From: Furcasterigmium furcatum
Taxonomy: Eukaryota; Ascomycota; Sordariomycetes; Glomerellales; Plectosphaerellaceae
Direction of reading: 5' to 3'
Assembly (NCBI GenBank): GCA_001599815.1
Contig: BCIA01000007.1
Span: 620,001-684,000 of the forward strand
DNA: 64,000 nucleotides
Position numbers and translations under genes: made by a program. This document shows, piece after piece, positions 1-8,711 of this stretch. How positions within the stretch are numbered: position 1 is the first letter of the stretch; each line of letters begins with the position of its first letter. Under the pieces are notes generated by a model, which saw only the letters and a program-made list of their open reading frames with translations, did not search any database and was not told the origin of the DNA.

Positions 1-1731
1 CGACCATTGGTACATCTTCCTGCCCTTCCTCAGCGCGAACACCTTCTCTCAGGTGTTCTTTGCCATCTGCATCATCATCGCTGCCTCTTACACCGCCATC
101 GCCCGCAAGATGGGCTGGAGGAAAGACACCGTCCCAGACACCCCCGAGAAGTTCGTCATGGTCCTGCCCTGCTACAACGAAGACAGGCAAGAGGTCGAGA
201 CGAGCCTCAACTCCCTCATCGCCCAGAAGAAGATCGACGAGCACCCGAGGCTCATCATGATCATCGTGGACGGCAATGCCAAGGCCCCCGGCGAGCCAGT
301 CTCGACGCAGGACTTCCTTCTCAATGACATGTTCGCCGGCGGCGAGCGCTTCGAGTTCGAGAACGGATACTCCGCGCGAGACGGCTTCCGCATGCCCGTC
401 ACAGTCCAGCAGGGTTACTACCGCGGGCACCCCTACATCATCATCGGGAAGCGATACAACCAGGGCAAGCGTGACAGCTTGTGCTTTGTGCGGTCGTTCC
501 TGTGGCATTACACAAATCGGACCGAGAACCAGAAGACCATGTTCAACCATGAGCTTTTTGATTACCTCGGATCTATCATGACGGATCGCGGGCTTGATAC
601 AGTTGACTACCTGTGTGGTATGGACGGCGACACCGTCTTTGACGATGACTGCGTCTTCGAGATGATCAAGGAGATGCGGAGGGGCGGTCCCAATGTCGTT
701 GGTGTCTGTGGCGCTGTTCTTGTCAAGTTTGATGAGAAACCATGGGGCTGGTGGTAAGTTATTTCCTTCTGGAATACCTTTCTCTCTCGATGAGAAGCTT
801 ATCATGACCTAGGAACCTCCTGCAAAACACCGAGTACAACCTCACTCAGGGGCTGCGCCGCGAGTTCCAGTCAAGAGTAAGCGGGAAAGTCAACTGCCTG
901 CCAGGTAAGCTTCTTCTCCGAGCACCCCTGCGTCTTTTGATGTGTACTGACTCCCCTGCCTTGAAGGCTGCTGTCAACTTATTCGTGTCCAAGATGCGAC
1001 CTTTGGAGACTCGGTCCTCCGGGAGCGCTTCGGCCACGTGCCGAAGCCCAACGACATCATGACAGCCCAGATCATGGGCGTCTATTCTGAAGACTCGATC
1101 CACGCATCGATCATCTTCTCACAATATCCCAAATCTCAGACCCGCCAGGCCCTGAAAGCGCGTGCATATACCACCGCCCCTCAGTCCTGGCCGGTCTTCC
1201 TCTCGCAGAGAAAGCGCTGGGCGCTCGGCAGCAAATCAAACGAGTTCGTCATGATCTTCCGCCCGGGAATCATTTGGATCGAGCGGATTTGCTCCTTCAT
1301 CACCGTCGTCACGTGGTGGATTGGGCCGTTCGTCGTCGCCGCCATGATCAATTTCGGCATCGCCCTCGTGAAGATGGGCAAGAGGATCTTTGAAAACCAT
1401 CTGATGATCGGCCTCATGTCGGTGCTGGCTTTCCGATATGTGCGTTGAAACCCTCTTCCCCCAGCCCATGGCCCAAAACTGACCCTTTTTCCAGCTGTAC
1501 TCATTCCTCATTGTCACATGGTTCCCTCACACGCCGATCGCCAAGGTCCGCTTCGTCCTGGGCTTTGTCTTGTATCTGCTTTTCTCCCCGTTCATCAACC
1601 TCATCATCACGGCGTATTCTCTTCTGCATTGCGATGAGATCAGCTGGGGAAAGACGAGGGCTACAGTTGGAGACGAAGATGGTGTTGGAGGCCATGGACC
1701 ACCGCCCATAGCAAATGTGGCGGAGAAATAG
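1..1731 (+). CDS. Chitin-synthase-like family 2 glycosyltransferase (5' end outside window)
   Basis: Membrane processive glycosyltransferase of the chitin synthase group, expected to polymerise UDP-GlcNAc or a related sugar into a wall polymer. Visible exons are 1-753, 813-904, 967-1439 and 1495-1731; all junctions keep frame (the third donor is a weak GTGCGT). The part seen has an N-terminal membrane segment, VLPCYNED (start of the GT2 fold), the CGMDGD metal/substrate motif, NTEYNLTQG, CLPGC, a YSEDS acceptor motif, QRKRW, then several hydrophobic helices and a short C-terminal tail. Family members normally carry QRRRW; here the third residue is Lys, and the stretch after it (ALGSKSN) also departs from the usual W-N-S-T type. 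It is therefore a divergent chitin synthase or a related polysaccharide synthase. The start lies upstream of base 1. Family membership is sure; the exact product is not. Confidence 0.88.
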
Positions 1732-2171
1732 AATAGAAGACTACCTAGATAGTCTACAGTACTACCTTAGACGTAAGAAAGACTTTCATGTTGGCCCCGA
1801 TGGGTTTATTACCTTTGAGCAGCGGGTTCGAGTCCCGTGCTCGGTGCTTGATTTCTTTTTGCGCTTTGGAACGTTGGTTCTCCCTTCAAACAAACCAATG
1901 TACCTATCTCTGCATGCCGAGATCTTTTGCAGGGCAGAATTCTATTCGCGCCGGAAGTACAGTACTGGAAGGCCTCGCCCAAATCAAAGCCAAACTTTGG
2001 GTGGCCTTGATGATGATAGTGACGCTTCATCTCTAGACTTACTTATCTCGACATCTCGCACAGGGAGTCATATGTACAATTGGGACAGCCCGGTATTAAA
2101 AAGCCAGCATAGATCAAATCCTTACACATATATTCATGCATGCAACCGACCATCGCAGTGCCCCTCGCCAC
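1732..2171. other. Intergenic region, 3' side of two convergent genes
   Basis: Holds the tRNA-like B-box at about 1795-1856. Long open frames here (for example 1715-2320 plus) have no coding character and run into the opposite gene. Nothing else seen. Confidence 0.6.
1795..1856 (+). other. tRNA-like B-box followed by a T-run (possible Pol III remnant)
   Basis: Bases 1825-1835 read GGTTCGAGTCC, a perfect match to the B-box of tRNA genes. The flanks form a five-pair T stem (GCGGG with CCCGT, one G-T pair), and TTTCTTTTT, a Pol III type terminator, follows at about 1852. I could not find the matching 5' acceptor stem, D arm or anticodon arm, so this is not an intact tRNA. It may be a decayed tRNA, a SINE-type remnant or chance. 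Confidence 0.3.
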
Positions 2172-3257
2172 TCAATCCTCTGACTTTTCATGCACATCAA
2201 CAGCCCCGGCAGCCTTCCACTCCTTCCAAGACTCGGTGGTCAACATACGCCAAATATCCAAATATGCAGACCACAACACCCCCCACGGAACCGATTCATA
2301 GGCGGAGAATGCGAAGGTGATACCGCCGCTGCAGAGTGCCGCCCACTGGTCGAGTTCCGCCAAAGAGAATGGAACATTGGCGAAGAACCCATCAGTAATC
2401 AGCTCTGGAAGAACAAGATAGGTCATGATTATTGGACCAGACAAAGCGACCAAGCCCACCCAAGCACATGCGAGGATCATGCCCAGCTTCTTCATCCCCT
2501 TCCACAAAGTTCTTGATCTGAAGTCGTTCATGAATGGCCGGCTCAACACTCGTCGAGACTCCACCATGACAGCGGTGAAACAAAAGAAGGAGACGCATGG
2601 ACAGAATAGACAAACAGGGATAATGCAGATCGGAACCAGAAAGAGAGTCGCGAAAGATAGGTAGCTGTACAACAGGAATTCCATCATGTATCCGAACGGA
2701 TGTGTCGTGGCCGCGATGAGAGTAGCGAGCGAGACGAGGATAAACCAGATGAAAGAAACGAGCAGGACGAGCTGGCACGTTTTTTTCAGCTTCCCGGGGA
2801 ACAGAAAAGACGCGAAATACATGATGAAGACGACGCTCGTGCCGATGTGCACAACCTTCAGGGGCAGCAACAAGGCCATGCATTGGGAGATGAGCGCCTT
2901 GGACGGAGGGGCATCCCAGTGGGTGTCTCGAAGTTCGGACTTTGCGATGTCGACCCCGTCGAAGATCCAGCCGTACGGCGGGCTGAGGACGGCACGGATG
3001 GCGGGCCAGTCTTTCGAGCTGTCGATGAGCTTGACGCCGAGGTCGCCGGCTGCGACGAGGGGATAGAAAAGCGCGGCGGCCATTTCCGCGACGAGCAGCG
3101 TCGACGCTTTTGACTCGTTGTAGGTTGTTTTGACATCTCGCAAGGCGACGAGGAGCGTTGACGCGACGACTAGGAGCCAGCCATAGGTTGAACCTGGGCC
3201 GTAGAAGCCGGAGATTGCCTCCTGCTGCGGGGTTCCGGTGGCTAAAATGTCGTCCAT
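2172..3257 (-). CDS. Multi-pass membrane protein of unknown function
   Basis: Single-exon gene of 361 residues. The start is the first ATG after upstream sequence of poor coding quality, giving MDDILATGTPQQEAISGFYG. The frame could be extended upstream only through non-coding-like residues. The protein has about seven hydrophobic segments: one near residues 25-45 (YGWLLVVASTLLVAL), one at 50-65, then pairs around 150-215, a Cys-rich segment (IPVCLFCPCVSFFCF) near 235 and two more before a short soluble tail ending in HEKSED. The pattern, an N-terminal GFYGPGSTYGW motif followed by scattered helices, is one I associate with fungal membrane proteins without assigned role. No catalytic motif is visible. 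It is convergent with the glycosyltransferase gene. Confidence 0.75.
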   Translation of the reverse strand: MDDILATGTPQQEAISGFYGPGSTYGWLLVVASTLLVALRDVKTTYNESKASTLLVAEMAAALFYPLVAAGDLGVKLIDSSKDWPAIRAVLSPPYGWIFDGVDIAKSELRDTHWDAPPSKALISQCMALLLPLKVVHIGTSVVFIMYFASFLFPGKLKKTCQLVLLVSFIWFILVSLATLIAATTHPFGYMMEFLLYSYLSFATLFLVPICIIPVCLFCPCVSFFCFTAVMVESRRVLSRPFMNDFRSRTLWKGMKKLGMILACAWVGLVALSGPIIMTYLVLPELITDGFFANVPFSLAELDQWAALCSGGITFAFSAYESVPWGVLWSAYLDIWRMLTTESWKEWKAAGAVDVHEKSED

Positions 3258-3927
3258 GGAGCGAATCGAACGGCGTATAGATGAGGCTCCCCTGTTGTGA
3301 AAATGACCGTTGCCGGTTTGACAAGGGAGAGAGACAGGTTGAGCAGCTTGTCCTGCGGAGTGTTTGTCGCCTCTCAGCAGGCACCGACGACTTGGAGAGG
3401 TCCAAGTTTCACGCCAAACTGGCACTTCGGTGTAGCTTCAGCTGGTCGTGGTTCTCGAGTCCATTTGCCAATCAGAAGCTCTTAGGTGCGGTGACAGGGG
3501 TATCGAGGCAGACACCGCCCCCCGGGAACTGCCTGGAAGGCAGACAGACGGACGATGCGCCTGGCACCAGCTGAAGACGGCAGAAATACTGTTTCCGCAT
3601 TGACCATACTAGAGCCCCTGTTGGATGCCACCCGCGGCTTGGACAAATGCGGCTGAGCCATCTAAGCCTGTCCGTCAGGGCTGGTTAATAAGCAGAGTAA
3701 CGAGCATGGTGGTCTGCTCAAAAAGGGGCCGTCGAAGCCGTGGTCCGTCGTCGTGTTAGGATCAACCGATGGACGCCGCTGTTGCAACAACAATCATGTA
3801 TCAATCAAGTCCCTCCTTCTACCTGAACTTCCTTCACCTTCACTAGTATCCCAGGATCCCAACCAATGTCCTCCTTCCTTCGTCCCAATCAGCCCCAGGC
3901 GGCCCAGCATATGAGGAATTCCATCTC
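3258..3927. other. Intergenic region upstream of the membrane-protein gene
   Basis: Contains the presumed promoter of the minus-strand membrane-protein gene and the 3' end of the permease transcript. No gene or repeat was recognised. Confidence 0.6.
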
Positions 3928-5740
3928 TTAAGCCTTGGCCTCGACTGGCTCTTCAATAGCCTCCATCTTCTTGTAAGGATTGTGTACCCCGTCGTTTATC
4001 CTCTCCTGGCCGTCAATCACGATCACATCCTCGTCAATTGTCTGCGGAATGAGAGTCCCCGCGTCAGGAGCCAGCAGGTTCAAGACGTAGTAGGTAACAA
4101 AGGTGGAGGTGAAGCCGTACAGGTAGAACATGTCGTAGATGTATGAGGCACCGCCGATATGAATGGATGGGTTCACCGCAGCAGCCAAGCCGGGCAGGTT
4201 GGGCACGCACCCGACCAGGAGGGCGACGACGGCGCGCCAGTTCGTGCCCATCGAGCTGCCGTACCGGTACCTGGCGTTCCTGCGGTACAGGGCGGGCACG
4301 TCGACGGCCTTGTTTTTGACCAGCCAGTAATCGCAACCAAGGATCGCGGCGATAGGGGCAAGGAAGATGCCGAGGGCCCCCATGAAGTTGAGCAGGGAGG
4401 CTGCGGAGCTGATGATCTTCCAGGGAACCATGATCCACCCCGCCGTAACAGTGGTGATGACGACGCCGCGGCGGATGTTGATGTACTTGGGGCACAAGTT
4501 GGTCATGTCGTTGGCGCAGGAGATGACATTGGCGGACAGGTTTGTGCCGATCTGCGCGATGCACCAAGCCACGCCGACGAAGAAGGCGGCGGCACGCCCT
4601 CCCGGGCCGTCCCAGCGGCTCGCCAGCGCCAGGGGGTCCCAGATGTACTCTCCGTACACCACTTTGGCGCAGGACGTGCCGATGATGCCGAAGACGCCGA
4701 GCACCGTGCAGGTCAGGGGCACAAACAGCGTCTGCCAGTAGACGGACCGGGACTTCTTGAGGTACCGAGTGAAGTCGGCGACGTTAGTGGCCATGGTGGC
4801 CCACCCACCGGTCATGGAGCTCATGGAGGAGACGATCAACCAAGCTCTGGTTGAGCCAGTGACCGTTGGCTCCTGGTTCCAGATATCACCAGTGCCGCTG
4901 GCCAGTCTTGACATTCCAATAACGGTGCCGGCTGCCGCGGTGAGGACAATGACGGCCTTGGCGACGAAGAACCAACGCAGCTTGTGGGGAGGGATGAGCA
5001 GGATGGGGAACTGGATGGACCAGAAGAGGAAGTGTGACACCATCTGCTGCGTAGTTATGCCGGCCGACTCCGGGAGGTGGTTCGGTATGTCGAGGTATGA
5101 TGGCCAGATGGCGCGGATGACTTGGGTCATGGCGGTTGAGCCGGAGTATGTCTGGATGGCTGAGCGGAAAGGCTACCATCAGCGAACTGTTCATCTCAAC
5201 TCAGCGGTAATACACTGGGCAGTCCTACCGTGCCAGAACAATGCTGTCACCATCCGAATAATGACGGCGAATCGGCTGAAGAGAAAACCGAAGCTCGACC
5301 TCGCGATGATGGGGAAAGGGACGTGGAGCTCTGCGCCTGCAGCACCATTGAGACACAGCGGGATGGTCACCGTGAAGGTACCAAGGATCAGGCAGTACAC
5401 AGCTTCGCGCCTGTTTGGGTTCAAAGTTAACAAAAGCCTGGTTCTTATAAGAAGGGCAAGGCTACAAGCAATTGCTCACTTACCAAGTCAGACCAACGGC
5501 AATAATGGCTGAGGCGCCACTCCAGCTCTGGGCCGAGAGAACGTCGCTGAACCAGTAACCGAGAATCGTCCAGGACGACCAAGTCCTGTGTTCCAGGGGC
5601 GTGACATCGGAGTCCCTGTTACTCCAGGAATTCTCGTCTGCAAAGGTCATGGGCTGCTTCTCGAGAACCCATCCCTCCCGTCTCCCTTTGGCCTTGAGGC
5701 CAACGGTGAGCTGTTGAGAACGTGACCGCAGGCCGTCCAT
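3928..5740 (-). CDS. NCS1-family nucleobase permease (uracil/allantoin/uridine type)
   Basis: Plasma-membrane proton symporter of the NCS1 (purine-cytosine permease) superfamily, Fur4/Dal4/Fui1 branch. Exons 5740-5484, 5410-5229 and 5159-3928 join in frame to give 556 residues, the usual length. Family landmarks are visible in order: the N-terminal EHRTWSSWTILGYWFSD, SWSGASAIIAVGLTW, the LHVPFPIIARSSFG segment, WHAIQTYSG, the TNVADFTRY helix, and a long C-terminal half with GTNLSANVISCANDMTNL, followed by a hydrophilic tail. About twelve helices are expected. Substrate cannot be read from sequence; uracil, allantoin, uridine or a related ureide are the family choices. It faces away from the dioxygenase gene across an 890-base shared promoter region carrying GATA sites, which fits nitrogen-regulated uptake. 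The ATG at 5740 is used because the frame further upstream has only a TTG. Confidence 0.93.
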
Positions 5741-6632
5741 GTTGATGACCAGCAATAAGTTAGAAATAAGAAGAGTTCCAGATGCTAACAGAGGGCGATG
5801 TCATGGACGAAACCCCGAAATTCACACAGATCTGCGGCTGGTTTTATCTACTTGACTTGATGTTCTTGATTAGGGCCCGAGTATCACGGTGTTTGCCTCT
5901 CGGTTCTATCCATGAATCCAGGTTATCAGCGGTGTGACTACGACAAGGCAGCTTATCAGTGTGGATCGGCCCAGTCCAACCCAGCGGACGCTAAGATCCA
6001 AGTCCCGAATCGCCATTCAAGGCCTACAGTCACTTCTGAACACCCATTTCCAGCGTATTCGTCCTCGCAGAGTATCAAAAGGAACATCTTTCAATGTATC
6101 GCCGGCGGTCCCCCAATCAGGCCGGCGGTCTCGACAGCCTGGCCGGCAGACAGTTCATTCAGGTCGCCGCGGTTTATGATGCCGGCGGCGGCAGCATGGG
6201 TGGCCCCGGGGGACACTTCCCCTCCCGATGACGAGTCATGCTACTAGATACGCACTATCCCGGCGTTTTCTCCGGTCCTCCCCCCAGGACAGATCCAACA
6301 GAGCTCATGCCCATGCTTTACACTTGATAAGACCCGCCGGCCAGCCGGCGGGCAATACGGAGGGACTGATAAGCACTCTGAGATGGCCGAAGGGATCATG
6401 TATCCGTCGAGCCCAAAGTCCCAGCTATGTGGAGTGCTGTACGATCGTACGAGTGTCGACCGGCAGCGGCTGTTTTTGGCCCGTTGATTGAACATATGAT
6501 AACCTGCAACGTCCTGATATCTCGAAGTAGGTCTCTTGGAAGATCTGATAAACACACAGACCAGTATCATATCCTCACTTGAATTGCATCTTCTGCCAAC
6601 CTTGGCTCTGACGACCCCTGACGAATCTCAAC
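5741..6632. promoter_or_regulatory. Divergent promoter region, permease and dioxygenase
   Basis: No gene. HGATAR motifs (the GATA-factor site used by AreA/NIT2-type nitrogen regulators) occur near 5952 (inverted), 6325, 6367 and 6545; two or three would be expected by chance in this length. A cluster of GCCGGCGG octamers lies at 6101-6351 and is listed separately. Confidence 0.55.
6101..6351. repeat. Cluster of GCCGGCGG octamers, including a 9-bp-arm inverted repeat
   Basis: GCCGGCGG occurs at 6101, 6121, 6181 and 6344, its complement at 6334, and the variant GCCGGCAG at 6142. The first three starts are spaced 20 and 21 bases. The pair at 6333-6352 forms CCCGCCGGC-CA-GCCGGCGGG. CGG/CCG triplets in such arrangements are typical targets of Zn2Cys6 regulators. 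The same octamer recurs at 8305 and 8462 upstream of the hydrolase fusion. Confidence 0.6.
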
Positions 6633-7748
6633 ATGAGCTTCACCTCCTTCAGCGGAAACCAACGCGCAATCGCCACCGACATTGCTCGCCGGGCTGACTT
6701 TAGCGAGATTCCTATTATCTCTCTCACAAGTCCAAAGGATGTTCTCCTGGCTCAGCTAACTGATGCGTGCACGCGCATCGGGTTCTTCTATGTGAAAGAC
6801 CATGGTATTCCGCAGGAAAAGATCAACTCGCTCTTCAAAACTGCTGAGGCCTTCTTCGCCCAGGAAGCGGAGACGAAGAACATGATCAACTACAAGAAGT
6901 CGCGGATCCTCCGAGGTTATGAGCCTCCGGCGGAGGTGAGGACCGACGAGACCCGCAAGCCGGACTTGAACGAGGCATTCAACTGGGGCTACGAGAAGGA
7001 ACTCGATCCGCTTTGGGCAGGCGGCGAGGGCACACAAGGTAGGTGATCAGCTCTGTTCATGGCTGCTGAATGTCATCAACTCATGCAATGTCCTTTAGAA
7101 TGGCAAGAAAACCCCATGAGTGGACCAAACGTCTGGCCCGACATGCCTGGATTCCGGAGCGCCGTGGCCGACTACTACGCTGATGTCCTGGCCCTCGCCC
7201 GCAGGATGATTCGCCTTTTCGCCGAGGTCCTGCAGCTCCCGGCTGACTTCTTCGATCCCCTCGTCTCCACGCCCGGCGCCATGGGCCGCTTGATTCACTA
7301 CCCGCCTCAGCGCAGCTCGGAGCCAGACGCGCTGGGTATCGGCGCGCACACGGATATCGAGTGCTTCACTATCCTCTGCCAGGGAACAGTCGCTGCCCTT
7401 CAGATTCTCAATGTCGATGGCGAATGGATTCAGGCACCTCCTGTGCCCGGAACCTTCGTTGTCAACATTGGCGACATGCTCGCCCGGTGGACGAACGACC
7501 GTTTTGTCTCGACGGTTCATCGTGTGTGGAACACCACGGGCCAGGAGCGATACTCCATCCCCTTCTTCTTTGGGGTCAACTACGATGCCACCATCAAGAC
7601 ATTGGACAACTGTCTGTCTGAGGGCGAGAAGAGTAAATACGAGCCGGTGCTGGCTGGGGACTATGTGTGGAAGCGCCTGAGTGCCAGCAGGGTGGACCAA
7701 AAGGAGCTTCGCGATGACAAGGCCCCGGTTGTTGCTGGTACAGCTTAG
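6633..7748 (+). CDS. 2-oxoglutarate/Fe(II)-dependent dioxygenase (isopenicillin-N-synthase fold)
   Basis: Cytosolic oxygenase that couples 2-oxoglutarate decarboxylation to oxidation of an organic substrate. Exons 6633-7038 and 7099-7748 give 351 residues. The N-terminal DIOX_N part contains IPIISL and RIGFFYVKDHGIP (about 25-60). The catalytic domain carries the iron triad His219-x-Asp221 (GAHTD) and His276 (STVHRVWN), and Arg286-x-Ser288 (RYSIPFFFG) for 2-oxoglutarate. All key residues are intact. This family includes thymine-7-hydroxylase as well as many secondary-metabolite and flavonoid-type enzymes, so the substrate is open. Its head-to-head position with a nucleobase permease and its closeness to the allophanate hydrolase fusion make a role in pyrimidine or ureide breakdown plausible; that is inference. 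Confidence 0.92.
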
Positions 7749-8711
7749 ACAGCGCTCCAATACTAGTATTTGCCGCGTTCGCGTTAGTTCAGTGTGTCAA
7801 TCAATCTGAGCCGGCAAACATGTCCATGGCAACTCGTTAACTGAGGTCCATCCGTACGTTGCGCACCTGTGGACCTTGGTCGTGGGATCTCAAGATTGGG
7901 ATAATATGACAGATAGATATGTACATAATAGCGATATTGGAAGTCATTACATGTTTACATTTTCTTTTTTGCGGTGGCCACATCGGTACTTCAGATCATT
8001 CTTATTAGATGCACATGTGGCGGCATGCATTCCTCCTGGCGTGCATGGTCACTGAGGTACATACCCGTATTGCTCTGGTTTGCGCTGGTGTGCGCTCGCC
8101 TTCGCCCTGGCGTTATGATCGAACTTGCGATTGATGTTCTGAGCACTAACATGGATTATACTGGGGTGACAGGGACTTCGCATCAAGGCGGATACGCCCG
8201 CAATTAAATCATATGTCAAAGAACTATAGAGGACTAAATGGGACATATGTCCCCCAGTAGTTAGGAGAGCAGGATGCCCCTTGAGAGAAGGATGCCCGAA
8301 GGCGGCCGGCGGGCTGCCGAAACCTATTGTTGCTGATATATCATTCTCGGCCCAGCCAAAAGGCTTGCCGAGATAAGAGTCGACGTCCACGTGGCTCCAG
8401 ATGATAAGGGGCTGGTGGCCATTTGGGTCGAGCCCGGTCACTTCGGCCGAGGCCCGACTCCGCCGGCGGCCACCTCAGGTCAACGTCGGTCACGATACGA
8501 TGCTTCCGAGGCAGACAACCCACCAGCATCGCCCCAGAAGAGATGAGAAGACAAATGCAGCTCGTTGCTCTTCCCACTATCATTGGATGGAACATATGAG
8601 GCTGACCGGGTAGAAAATGACGGTGTCAGTGACGGTCGATTCTCTCTCTTCCCCCTCTCTGAGACAAGGATCCTCCAATGAATTCCTGAGGGAGGTAGAT
8701 TCGCCGCAGTC
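7749..8711. other. Intergenic region upstream of the hydrolase fusion
   Basis: No gene. GATA-type motifs AGATAA at 8371 and TGATAAG at 8402, and GCCGGCGG octamers at 8305 and 8462 (the latter inside the palindrome CCGCCGGCGG), lie 240-410 bases before the start codon. Overlapping frames on both strands here show no recognisable protein. Confidence 0.55.

Noticed and set aside
1715..2320. 201-codon plus-strand open frame after the glycosyltransferase
   Set aside because: Composition is not protein-like, it overlaps the tRNA-like element and the end of the opposite membrane-protein gene, and no domain is visible.
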